From positions 427,030 to 491,029 of the forward strand of contig NZ_SADV01000001.1 in assembly GCF_006864135.1 (NCBI RefSeq): a stretch of 64,000 bases of DNA, read 5' to 3'. Of this stretch, positions 7,619-15,390 are shown one piece after another. This stretch comes from Lysinibacillus sphaericus. Its GTDB lineage: Bacteria; Bacillota; Bacilli; Bacillales_A; Planococcaceae. Within the stretch, counting starts at the first letter, position 1, and the number at the start of each line of letters is the position of its first letter. A program made the position numbers and the translations under genes. The notes under the pieces were generated by a model. That model had not been told where the DNA came from. It did not search any database and worked only from the letters and a program-made list of their open reading frames with translations.

Positions 7619-8851
7619 TTAACTAGCTTTTGTTTCTGGTTGATCTGGCATAATATAAGCCATTTTATTTTTCATCATACCATAGATAATTCTGACTAAT
7701 CTTCTCATAATGCAAAGAAGGGCTTGTGACTTTGACTTCCCTTCACTTAGCTTACGGTTATAATAAGCATAAAAGACAGGGTTTCGAGGTATTTTACTAC
7801 CTTTACTAACTTGGACTTGTTGGACAGATAGAATGTAAAAGATGTCATATAGCTTTCTATTACCTTGTTTTGTTTTCTTCATCGTTTCCTTACCGCCCGA
7901 ACCCATCTTAATAGGGGCAATTCCTGCATATCTTGCGAGTTTGTCAGAATTGGCAAAACGATGAATGTCACCAATCTCTGCAATCAATGCGGAGGAAGTA
8001 ACCGTATCAATCCCTGGCATAGTTTCAAGCTGCATACCTAACGTTTGAATGGTCACCTTTAACTCTTTATCCACCTTCTTGATTTCCTGTTTCTTAAAGC
8101 GGATATCTCTTACTATGCTTTGAATGATAAAGTCTCTTGATGTTTGGTATTCACGCTTTACCTCTCCATCAGCTAGAACGAGTGACATTATTTGCTCTGC
8201 CTTTCTAGTGGAACAAGCATTGTTACTCGCTTCTAGTAAGAATGTTCTTAAGTCCTCTACTGTTTCCCCCTCCAAATGAGATGGTGAAGGATAGCTTTCC
8301 CAAAAGGCTAAAGCTGTTTTCCCATCTACTTCTGAAAAGAACTCCTTGTAACTTGGATAATAATAGTTTAATTGCATATGCAATTGGTTCTTCAAAGCTG
8401 TTTGTGCTTTTACTAAGGCGTTTCTTCTGCCTACAAGTTGAGCGATTATCCAATGAATATCCGATGGTGTAGCGTCAGGTAAATATGGTAACTTACGAAT
8501 TAAAACATCTGCGACACATTGAGCATCCCAACTATCATTCTTTTGTGTCATCGCATAGCTGTTTCGTTCTGAATTGGATAAAGAGGAATTGACAAACTTA
8601 ACGATATAGCCCTGTTCTATTATGAATAACGCTAAATCTCTTCCGTAACCGCCCACATCTTCTAATCCAAATACAGGGGTCAAACCTTCTGTAAGAAATC
8701 TGTTCACATATTCTAGTAAACTTGGAAAAATGGATGGTTTATTTTGAAAGGTCATTTCTCCTAGCTTTTCAAACCAACAATCCACTATTACCGCTGTATG
8801 TTGGAACTTGTGTAAATCTAGTCCTATATAAATATGCTTATCTCGTTTCAT
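7619..8851 (-). CDS. IS110-family transposase, copy B
   Basis: 410-residue DEDD transposase/recombinase. The active-site blocks are visible: IGLDLHKFQHTAV, FGLEDVGGYGRDL, QKNDSWDAQCVA, then the C-terminal MPGIDTVTSSALIAEIGD and IAPIKMGSGGKE with the candidate catalytic Ser. Complete and probably functional. Paralogous to copy A, with strongest conservation in the middle (PSYKEFFSEVDGKTALAFWE). It sits downstream of serine recombinase B on the same strand and upstream of a toxin tip, the same order as unit A. Confidence 0.93.
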   Translation of the reverse strand: MKRDKHIYIGLDLHKFQHTAVIVDCWFEKLGEMTFQNKPSIFPSLLEYVNRFLTEGLTPVFGLEDVGGYGRDLALFIIEQGYIVKFVNSSLSNSERNSYAMTQKNDSWDAQCVADVLIRKLPYLPDATPSDIHWIIAQLVGRRNALVKAQTALKNQLHMQLNYYYPSYKEFFSEVDGKTALAFWESYPSPSHLEGETVEDLRTFLLEASNNACSTRKAEQIMSLVLADGEVKREYQTSRDFIIQSIVRDIRFKKQEIKKVDKELKVTIQTLGMQLETMPGIDTVTSSALIAEIGDIHRFANSDKLARYAGIAPIKMGSGGKETMKKTKQGNRKLYDIFYILSVQQVQVSKGSKIPRNPVFYAYYNRKLSEGKSKSQALLCIMRRLVRIIYGMMKNKMAYIMPDQPETKAS

Positions 8852-8901
8852 CAGAAAACCTCACCCCTATATTAGATTGAACGGAAAAAGCAAGACAGAG
8901 A

Positions 8902-8963
8902 ATGTCGGCAACCTTAGGTCGAGCGTTAGTCTCTTTAGACTCGCAAGGGTACGAAAGCCTATC
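8902..8963 (-). ncRNA. Candidate IS110 bridge RNA core, copy B
   Basis: Non-coding left end between recombinase B and the transposase start. Conserved blocks ATAGGCTTTCGTACC and CTAAGGTTGCCG flank the hairpin GCG-AGTCT-AAAG-AGACT-AA-CGC. Copy A has CACC/GGTG at the same place. Flanks are conserved while the stem changes in a paired manner. In a bridge RNA the variable loop segments would choose target and donor DNA. Ends and loop functions are inferred. Confidence 0.55.
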
Positions 8964-8983
8964 CATCCTCTATCTGTTAACCG

Positions 8984-9760
8984 TTATAAAATGGCTTGAT
9001 GTTTGCCATTTGCTGTTATGTTTCCATAGCGGTATAACCCACTATAAAAGGCTTTTCTATCTAAAACCCGTTTGATCTGGACTTTCGTAAATAACTTTCC
9101 TTGTTTTGTTCGATGTCCGTCATCATTCAGTTGTTCCGCTAGTTGAGTTAAAGACCATGAAGGATACTGTTCCTTTAAGTCAAACACTCTTTGAACCGTC
9201 AGTGCTTGTCCCACATCAACAACTAGTCTTTTCTGACCTTTCTTCACTTTATAGCCTAATGCAACATTTCCTCCTGCATAGCCGCCCTGTTGGGCTTTCT
9301 TGTTTCGCCCTCTCCCTAGCTTTAAAGAGATTTCTAACCGTTGATATTGGTCTAATAACTCCATTAAGCCATTGATAAAAAAATCGCTAGGGTCTTTCTT
9401 GTGGATACTGTATTGCGGTTGTTCAATACTCCGAATGTCCACTCCATACCTTTTCATTTCTCGATGAACTAACACTTTCACAATGTCTGACCGCCATAAA
9501 CGGCTTGTATTAAGTGTCACAACATAATCCACCTCATGGTGGGAGAGATACTCCAACATCTCCTGAAAACCTAATCTGTCCACCTCTAACGCTTCTTCAT
9601 CAACTTTAGCCCCACTAATACCCTCGTCCTTAAACAAATGCAATAGCGTGTATCCTTGAGCCTGACAATATGCTTTGATTTCATCTTCTTGGTATGCAAG
9701 GCTATATCCATCCCTTGCTTGTCCTTGTGTCGATACGCGAATATATCCAATTACCTTCAT
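8984..9760 (-). CDS. Short serine recombinase, copy B
   Basis: 258 residues. Resolvase N-domain with catalytic Ser in YIRVSTQGQ, EGISGAKVDEE and LNTSRLWRSD, the long helix LLDQYQRLEISLKL, then a partial Recombinase (PF07508-like) domain ending at ANGKHQAIL. The zinc ribbon and coiled coil of large serine integrases are absent. The stop falls at exactly the residue where copy A also stops, so this is a native short form and not an IS truncation. It would recombine specific sites, possibly excising or inverting the unit. The start MKVIGYIRVST is supported by the GGAGGGGGAAAAATC stretch upstream. Confidence 0.85.
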   Translation of the reverse strand: MKVIGYIRVSTQGQARDGYSLAYQEDEIKAYCQAQGYTLLHLFKDEGISGAKVDEEALEVDRLGFQEMLEYLSHHEVDYVVTLNTSRLWRSDIVKVLVHREMKRYGVDIRSIEQPQYSIHKKDPSDFFINGLMELLDQYQRLEISLKLGRGRNKKAQQGGYAGGNVALGYKVKKGQKRLVVDVGQALTVQRVFDLKEQYPSWSLTQLAEQLNDDGHRTKQGKLFTKVQIKRVLDRKAFYSGLYRYGNITANGKHQAIL

Positions 9761-9774
9761 GATTTTTCCCCCTC

Positions 9775-9802
9775 CGTTACGCTAATCTTAATTAATGTAA
9801 CG
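9775..9802. promoter_or_regulatory. Conserved palindrome CGTTAC-N16-GTAACG beside recombinase B
   Basis: Same outer half-sites and the same 16-bp spacing as the site upstream of recombinase A, followed by CTTAGCCG. Conservation of half-sites and spacing, not of the interior, points to a protein-binding site for the recombinase or regulator. Confidence 0.5.
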
Positions 9803-9867
9803 CTTAGCCGCTATATTTAATATAAATCCATTGTATGCGGCTTTAGCGATACATTCAACCCCTTTAC

Positions 9868-9890
9868 CGATACAAATTTATTGTGTATCG
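9868..9890. promoter_or_regulatory. Inverted repeat upstream of XRE regulator B
   Basis: CGATACA-AATTTAT-TGTGTATCG is a near-perfect inverted repeat 34 bases before the XRE start codon; a related half-site (GCGATACA) lies at about 9847. Likely operator for the small XRE protein controlling the divergent recombinase/XRE promoters. Confidence 0.45.
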
Positions 9891-9924
9891 TAAAAGTAGC
9901 ATAAAAAAGAGGAAGGGAATTACC

Positions 9925-10125
9925 ATGCCAATATCAATTAAACTAAAGGAAATCCTTAAAGAACGTGACCTTTCACAACGTGAATTAGCACGTATGACAG
10001 GATTACGTCCAAATACTATAAGCCATCTTTGTTCAGACAATGTGGACAGGGTTTATCTATCAACATTAGAAACAGTATGCAAAGTGTTAGACATCGACAT
10101 TCAGGAGTTAATCGAGGTGGAGTAG
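9925..10125 (+). CDS. Small XRE-family regulator, copy B
   Basis: 66 residues starting MPISIKLKEILKERDLSQ after GAGGAAGGG; an upstream in-frame ATG would add 14 residues but lacks a ribosome site. It consists of one helix-turn-helix (LSQRELARMTGLRPNTISHL) with the tail YLSTLETVCKVLDIDIQELI, as in YozG/Cro-like repressors. Divergent to recombinase B and paralogous to the regulator at 4.9-5.1 kb. Probable repressor keeping the recombinase silent. Confidence 0.8.
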   Translation: MPISIKLKEILKERDLSQRELARMTGLRPNTISHLCSDNVDRVYLSTLETVCKVLDIDIQELIEVE

Positions 10126-10429
10126 CCTCTCGCTCTAGTAATCGTTGTATGTACGTAAAAGTTGCGAATAAATTTAAAAGGCAGGGAGAAAGCGAAGGTT
10201 AAGTATTTTGGGATGAGAATGATGGTATCTGATAATTTTATAATTATTTTTATAAGATAGAATACATTAAATAGGGCATATGTTTTAAAGTTGTTGTACG
10301 TACTATAAAATTTGTTAAAACATCATATAGGGCATATAAGGGTTTTCTCTATGCCATGAATAAAGAGGGGAACGTTCGTCACTCCGTCCCCCAAAAAAGG
10401 CGGTTATCTATACGATAACCGCAATACAA
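10126..10429. other. Intergenic region with direct repeats
   Basis: No gene seen. Contains two copies of ATAGGGCATAT (about 10272 and 10327) and two TTGT...TACGTA segments, and ends in the terminator listed next. Probably the edge of mobile unit B. Confidence 0.35.
10400..10423 (-). terminator. Terminator after YxiG-like immunity gene
   Basis: On the minus strand GCGGTTATCG-TATA-GATAACCGC followed by CTTTTTT, 7 bases after the immunity stop codon. A textbook intrinsic terminator. Confidence 0.8.
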
Positions 10430-10843
10430 TTAACTTACAGTATATTTATTCCCATTTATAACAATGCTTTTTGCTTCAACTAATAATAAAGCATTCCATA
10501 TTTCCAACGCAAAATTAGCATTAGAATAATATTGATTTACCCAGTCCTCTTCTATTGATGAGGGCTTAATTTGTCCTATTCCCCCAACATAAAAGTCAAT
10601 TGACGTTAATTCTAAATAGTCATCTTCCTCAATAATAGCTTTTGTATTAAGCCTTTCTTCACCAGTATTTTCAACGAAATACCATGCCGTTACTCCTTCA
10701 AAAACCATTTTATACTTATTTTCATAACCATTATCTATTGTTTTCAACTCAAAACTAATAGTATTTTTCAAGATATCAAATTCATATCTTTCAATAACTG
10801 CAGCCCACAGTTCATTGAGTAAATCGGATAATCTTTCCTCCAT
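10430..10843 (-). CDS. YxiG-like immunity protein
   Basis: 137-residue cytoplasmic protein. The segments LNELWAAVIERYEFDIL, YKMVFEGVTAWYFVENTGEE and YLELTSIDFYVGGIGQI resemble Bacillus YxiG-type proteins encoded downstream of wapA-like polymorphic toxins. It starts 4 bases after the stop of a toxin tip and has AAAGGAAAG as ribosome site, so it is almost certainly the cognate immunity protein. The family name is by eye. Confidence 0.6.
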   Translation of the reverse strand: MEERLSDLLNELWAAVIERYEFDILKNTISFELKTIDNGYENKYKMVFEGVTAWYFVENTGEERLNTKAIIEEDDYLELTSIDFYVGGIGQIKPSSIEEDWVNQYYSNANFALEIWNALLLVEAKSIVINGNKYTVS

Positions 10844-10847
10844 ATTA

Positions 10848-11129
10848 TCACTTTCCTTTATATGCTTTTATCATTATATCAATCTGTTTTAATGCGTCAT
10901 CGGTTATATCAATATGTGTAAGACTTCTATCATTGGATATTTTACCATCAAGAGTAAGTGAACCTTTGCCCTCAATACTAACTCTATAATATGGTTCATT
11001 TCGACCTCCAGAGCCTGCTTCCATGATCCTTACTGTAATAGTTTTATTACCATTTGGTATTTCAACTTTATAACCTTTACCTTTTGCATTGCTAACAGTA
11101 CCGCCTAGTTTACTTCCTATATCATCTGT
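10848..11129 (-). pseudogene. Orphan toxin C-terminal tip
   Basis: 93 residues readable from an in-frame TAA to the stop, without a start codon suited to a toxin. Contains GYKVEIPNGNKTITVRIMEA, then GGRNEPYYRVSIEGKGSLTL, then SNDRSLTHIDI. The R-N-x-PYYRVS-x-x-GKGSLT-x-DG ... SLTHI pattern is that of a small secreted-toxin domain (Ntox-type nuclease is my guess). The delivery domain is missing. The immunity gene follows after 4 bases, so the cassette is complete at the tip end only. Confidence 0.55.
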
Positions 11130-11178
11130 TTATCGGTAATTTATAGTATTAGTATATTTTATTTCTTCGGTTCAAGAA

Positions 11179-11211
11179 AAAACCTTGAAAAGCATAGCTC
11201 CTCAAGGTTTT
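11179..11211. terminator. Hairpin terminator closing the injection-system operon
   Basis: AAAACCTTGA ... CTCAAGGTTTT inverted repeat with A/T runs on both sides, about 180 bases downstream of the last operon gene. A degraded relative (CTCTCAAGGTTT) lies at about 1727, beside another cassette, hinting that cassettes moved with their terminator. Confidence 0.6.
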
Positions 11212-11251
11212 AAAAATAATTTACTGGAATGTCAACACTAAATTGAACATT

Positions 11252-11391
11252 TTATAAGGACTGCGATTCATTTTGAGATACTTCTGTTTCAAAATGTCTA
11301 TCTTTTAAGATACATTTTAAATAAGTTGCCCATTTTTTTAAATGTCCTTTACAAAGGGTACACTTAAATGTGCCTCTATAGGTTTTAAGCG
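11252..11391 (-). pseudogene. Remnant of a zinc-ribbon transposase
   Basis: About 46 residues in frame right after the immunity gene: KTYRGTFKCTLCKGHLKKWA then TYLKCILKDRHFE. The C-x-x-C ribbon and WA-x-YLKCILK motif resemble the N-terminus of IS1595/ISXO2-like transposases. No DDE region remains. It marks another insertion scar between the main operon and the orphan cassettes. Confidence 0.4.
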
Positions 11392-11916
11392 TTATCTCAA
11401 AATTTGTTCAATAGCACTTTCTAAATCAATTGTTTCCTGACCAATCACCAGTAAACAACTATCATCATCGGATGCAGGCTCAAAACCGATTCTTATTTTT
11501 GGAATATCATATTTGTCTTTTAGAACTAAAAGAGATTCTACTATTTTCTTAGCTTTCAGCTTTATTTCAGTTCTCTCACCTACTAATAACTCTCTTTCTG
11601 AAAAATTAAAAGTAATATCCCCTGTATCTTTATCAAAGGAAAATATTATCATAACATTATTTAAGCTACATCCCATTTCTATTTGGATCAGAAATAAATT
11701 TCCCGTCCCTAAAGGAGTGAGTATTTCCTGGAAACTTTTAATTTGATGAAATTCAACATCGTCTCCACTATCCTTATCAAAGAAATGAGATGACTTTACT
11801 TTTGATGAACTAATCTTAAGTTCTTCAAACACTAGTTTATCTAACTCATCTTTTCGGAAGTCTTCTAGAATAATTTCAAGATTTTCCAAACTATCTACTC
11901 CTTTTTTATTAGTCAA
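11392..11916 (-). CDS. Immunity protein of the terminal effector
   Basis: 174-residue acidic cytoplasmic protein (residues ~8-60 helical, then alternating strands such as NLFLIQIEMGCSLNNVMIIF). Family not recognised. Its start overlaps the 3' end of the effector gene by 8 bases, so the two are translationally coupled, as expected for toxin and antidote. It is the last gene of the injection-system operon. The immunity role is inferred from position, size and charge; the likely target is the C-terminal nuclease domain. Confidence 0.65.
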   Translation of the reverse strand: MTNKKGVDSLENLEIILEDFRKDELDKLVFEELKISSSKVKSSHFFDKDSGDDVEFHQIKSFQEILTPLGTGNLFLIQIEMGCSLNNVMIIFSFDKDTGDITFNFSERELLVGERTEIKLKAKKIVESLLVLKDKYDIPKIRIGFEPASDDDSCLLVIGQETIDLESAIEQILR

Positions 11917-13246
11917 TAAAGCCCTTAAATGTTCCGTCTTGATTAAGTCTTACTCCACGACCATCAGGCAATCTCTTTTCTATGAATGTGATACCCCTAT
12001 CGTTTGTAACTTTAATAAAATCTCCTGGAGCATTAATAATTTCCTCCAAATGCTTCTTTGCTGTCTGATTAATTTGGTCTGAGCCTCCCTTAACTTTGCC
12101 CCAAATATCGGGATGTCTTCCTCCATGTTTTTGTAGCGCATGGCCTACAACCGTTTCTCCGCCTTTCTTAGCTTGTGTTGCTGAATTAATAATGGTATCA
12201 CGGTTAACACTGATAGCATTAACCGTCCCCTTATCGATATTCTTTATATATTCTCCAAGTTCTTTGACATCCTTCTCAGTGACTTCAACTATTGGAGCCT
12301 TATCTTCTTTCTTAGAATTACTATTTGGTATATTATTATTATTTGGAACATCATTTTTTTTGTTATTACTTGTATACGTTTTTTTACTATCTTCTATTAT
12401 TTTCGTTGTTTTTTTAGAATATTTATATGTATCATATCCTGCATCAACTATTTTAAATGGCTTAGATGTAGGCAACATAGATAGTCCTGCTAGTATCCTT
12501 TCACCAGTTGTGGATTTAGGGTCAACAAGAGTAACAATATCTTCAAACAACAAGGTGAGTATAAAACGTTCTACTATAGTAGGTTTGCTTTGGGGTAATG
12601 TATAATGCCCTCCACCCACTACTGCTTGTAAATCTTCTAAGGTTGTTATCGGCTCTCCGGCATTCACTGAATTTCTATTTCCGTTTGATACGTACTGTCG
12701 GTCTTTTAAGTATTTCTCCAGTTCTGCTTCATCTATGATTTTTTTCCCAGTTTGTTTAGTTTGCCCAGTAATTAAGTCTTTACCCGTGCCCATTTCATAT
12801 AAGGCTTTGATATTTCCAAAAATAGGAACACAATTCAACCCCATAGAAATTAGTTTAAGATTTTGGGCTTTTTCATACTTTTTGACTTGTTTGACAGCAG
12901 CTTTTGACGCCTTTCCTCCCTTTGTAGTAGCCCTTTTATCAGCTTTTTTCTGTGCAAGTACTGCTTTTTTTACAGCCTTTTTAAACATCTTGGACAATTT
13001 TCTCTTGGATAGTTTATTTTTAAGCTTCCTGGCCTTTGTAAAAACCTTTCCTCTCTTTTTCTTAAAGTTTTTCTTAAGCCTTTTGAAGAGTTTCTTTAAT
13101 TTTAATTTATTTTTCGCCTTTTTGATTTTCTTTTTTAAGGCCTTTCCAATTGCTTTTTTAACATTCCTAACAGCGGGAATACAGCCAAGGAGACTGCCTA
13201 TCGCTCCAAAAAAACCTATACTCTTACTTTTCCCCTTCTTCGCCAT
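11909..13246 (-). CDS. Injection-system effector with pre-toxin and nuclease tip
   Basis: 445 residues. Residues 1-~120 are extremely lysine-rich, with one short hydrophobic patch (IGFFGAIGSLLGCIPA). Then come pre-toxin-like segments (CVPIFGNIKALYEMGTGKDL and TTGERILAGLSMLPTS, PT-TG type), an Asn/Lys linker (~285-315) and a C-terminal domain (~360-445) with GHALQKHGGRHPDIW, a conserved KV-x-GG and DGRGVRLNQDGTFKGFI. The last domain has the H...KHG...R...R layout of BECR-fold RNases (CdiA-CT, EndoU, colicin type). The gene starts inside the VgrG stop codon (TAATG), so it is co-translated with the spike that probably carries it. Confidence 0.7.
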   Translation of the reverse strand: MAKKGKSKSIGFFGAIGSLLGCIPAVRNVKKAIGKALKKKIKKAKNKLKLKKLFKRLKKNFKKKRGKVFTKARKLKNKLSKRKLSKMFKKAVKKAVLAQKKADKRATTKGGKASKAAVKQVKKYEKAQNLKLISMGLNCVPIFGNIKALYEMGTGKDLITGQTKQTGKKIIDEAELEKYLKDRQYVSNGNRNSVNAGEPITTLEDLQAVVGGGHYTLPQSKPTIVERFILTLLFEDIVTLVDPKSTTGERILAGLSMLPTSKPFKIVDAGYDTYKYSKKTTKIIEDSKKTYTSNNKKNDVPNNNNIPNSNSKKEDKAPIVEVTEKDVKELGEYIKNIDKGTVNAISVNRDTIINSATQAKKGGETVVGHALQKHGGRHPDIWGKVKGGSDQINQTAKKHLEEIINAPGDFIKVTNDRGITFIEKRLPDGRGVRLNQDGTFKGFID

Positions 13247-14778
13247 TAAGCGCCACCCCCACCAACAGGGATACTGCCCATGACGTCTAGGGCAGATTCA
13301 AGGTCTGCTCCGTCTTCTGGTGCATTGGACATGGACACAGGTGCTTTGTTCGAGCCTTCCATTGTCACAACCTGTCCCTGCATATCGGTGTTGCCGTCAA
13401 GAACGAGACTGCTGGAGCCACAGGTTAAATGCATGGATTCTGTAGCACTCATCGAAATGCTTTTCCCTGCAAAGGTGATCGTATTATTGGCTTTTAGTGT
13501 AAGCGGATGCTTACTATGTACTTCTACTCCGCTTCCCTGATCAAGCTTTAGGAAAACGGCGCCTTCCTGTGCGGTAAACGTCACCGATTGTGGGTCTAGC
13601 TTGATGTCCTTGCCTTTTGGTGTGCCCCAGTAGGATGTTCTCGGATCGGCTGTTTTCGGGTTGGAGTCGCCGCTCTTTCGTACACTGTGACGAACAACGG
13701 CTGCTTCCTCCCGATGCGTCGGGAAGGCAAGGTGAACGCTATCGCCTTCCTCTGGTGGGCTGTAAAAGCCGCTATGTCCTTCTGCTGTATACGGCGTAGC
13801 AAGTGAGAACCAGGTGGCTTCTTCCTTTTTTTGTGCCTCATCAATGGATAGGTGTAAGCGGACTTGATCCTTCTTGACCTCTAATACCTTCCCCTCAATT
13901 GCTATGCCTGACAGGGAAGGAATGTTTAGTCTTTCTCGATGAATGCCTGACTCAGACAGTAAATAATATTCATATGTAAGGACACCTTGTTGCATGCGTG
14001 CTATGGATTTGGCCACAACTAGCTTCTTGTTTTGGATCTGGACACGGTCACCGAGCGCTAATGTTTTTTTGGACTCGATTACATAGGATACTGTATCCCG
14101 CTCCTCTATTGGTCGCTCAATGTCATTTTGCAGCGTATGTAAATACTTGGAGCGATCCTTGGTGATTGTATAGCTAGTAGCTGACAGTTTTTCTAATCGA
14201 CCTTCCGGCAGACCGAACCATAGCTTAGGTCTATCGGCATCTACTGCTGGTACGAGTACTGTTCGAAAATGAGAGGCCATGCGCTTTAGAAATTGCCAGT
14301 CAGTCTCTATATATTGTAATATAAATTGCTTTAGAGGAGTAGATTTCGATGCAGTATCAATAACATCTGCACCTGGATAGTTAGCAAGTACTTGCTTGAG
14401 CATAGTATTATACGTCATCTTGTCATGCTGGAAAGAGCGAGCTTTGCGTTTACAATCCAAGGTAAATGTAGATGACACCGCTTCTAGCTCAATTTGGTAC
14501 ACGCCTCTCACCATACGAACTGCCACTTCGGATACTTGCCCTTTAAAAAGCGGCCGTACACGCTGTCCATTGCGCTTTTCATAGAGCTCTATTTGATCTG
14601 AACTGCTGGCAATCTGCATACAGCGATCTTTCTTCTCCTCCAGGATAAATCCCGTAATTGATAACCTTGCATGGTCATTCACTGTTTGGGTCAAGCTGAG
14701 ATCATGCAACGTTTGAACCTCATAGGGGGATACGAGCTCAAGCTCTCCGTATCCAATAACTTCCTCATACGTGTTCAC
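13246..14778 (-). CDS. VgrG-like spike protein 1
   Basis: 510 residues of the VgrG/Pvc8/phage gpD class: the trimeric needle base and puncturing spike of contractile injectors. Gp27-like N-terminal domains (about 1-300; FILQYIETDWQFLKRMASHF is the diagnostic Q-x-x-E-TDW-x-FL-x-R segment), an OB-fold neck (GKVLEVKKDQVRLHL; ATPYTAEGHSGFYSPPEEGD), then gp5-like beta repeats (DIKLDPQSVTFTAQEGAVFL, ending with EVHSKHPLTLKA-type repeats). It ends with a Gly-rich tail GSIPVGGGGA not found in VgrG-2. Directly coupled to the effector gene, which suggests it carries that cargo. Confidence 0.82.
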   Translation of the reverse strand: MNTYEEVIGYGELELVSPYEVQTLHDLSLTQTVNDHARLSITGFILEEKKDRCMQIASSSDQIELYEKRNGQRVRPLFKGQVSEVAVRMVRGVYQIELEAVSSTFTLDCKRKARSFQHDKMTYNTMLKQVLANYPGADVIDTASKSTPLKQFILQYIETDWQFLKRMASHFRTVLVPAVDADRPKLWFGLPEGRLEKLSATSYTITKDRSKYLHTLQNDIERPIEERDTVSYVIESKKTLALGDRVQIQNKKLVVAKSIARMQQGVLTYEYYLLSESGIHRERLNIPSLSGIAIEGKVLEVKKDQVRLHLSIDEAQKKEEATWFSLATPYTAEGHSGFYSPPEEGDSVHLAFPTHREEAAVVRHSVRKSGDSNPKTADPRTSYWGTPKGKDIKLDPQSVTFTAQEGAVFLKLDQGSGVEVHSKHPLTLKANNTITFAGKSISMSATESMHLTCGSSSLVLDGNTDMQGQVVTMEGSNKAPVSMSNAPEDGADLESALDVMGSIPVGGGGA

Positions 14779-14811
14779 ATGAATACCCTTCTTTCCTCAT
14801 GGGATGATGGC

Positions 14812-15219
14812 TTATTCTTGACCATCATCTTCTACCTTTATCGTCCCGCAATATAGGCACATATTCGTAGATTGATTGGTAAGTGCGGGAAAACGCTCAA
14901 TCAACTGATCAGACTTTCCGTTAATCCATGGCATCGTGACCACTGGAGTACAGGGCATCGGTTTCAAAACACCATTATTAGCCGCTGTTGCTGCTGCCAC
15001 TGTAGGATTTGATAATGTTTGACATAAACCAAAGGGCTGGATGTTGACATTGGGTTTATAATCCATTGTGTTCATCTGTGCCTTGTTTTTTGTATAAACG
15101 CCATGGCTTACTGGCATTTTTAAAATGCTTGTTTGGTCGCCCTGTGAGCAAGATAATTGGGCACCAGCAACTACATAACTGCGCTGCTCATCGCCTTTTG
15201 TCTGCATTTCATCCGCCAT
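14812..15219 (-). CDS. DUF4280 PAAR-like tip protein
   Basis: 135 residues matching the DUF4280 pattern: YVVAGAQLSCSQGDQ, PNVNIQPFGLCQTLSNP, MPCTPVVTMPW and NMCLYCGTI. DUF4280 proteins are PAAR-like caps expected to sit on the VgrG spike and sharpen it. Cysteines at the four conserved positions could bind a metal. The gene lies 33 bases upstream of VgrG-1 and so has the typical spike-tip neighbourhood. Confidence 0.82.
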   Translation of the reverse strand: MADEMQTKGDEQRSYVVAGAQLSCSQGDQTSILKMPVSHGVYTKNKAQMNTMDYKPNVNIQPFGLCQTLSNPTVAAATAANNGVLKPMPCTPVVTMPWINGKSDQLIERFPALTNQSTNMCLYCGTIKVEDDGQE

Positions 15220-15390
15220 TAGAAATCACCCTTTCTATAAGAAACGTCCATTCACATCGCTTCACTTTTGCATACTCAAAAACGAAATAATAGGTAATGC
15301 CGAAATTACAAACTAATTAATGATTTCGTCGACTTATCATTGCCTCCTTCAAACAACTCTGTATAAATAATGTTTTTCTTGCTACGCTAG

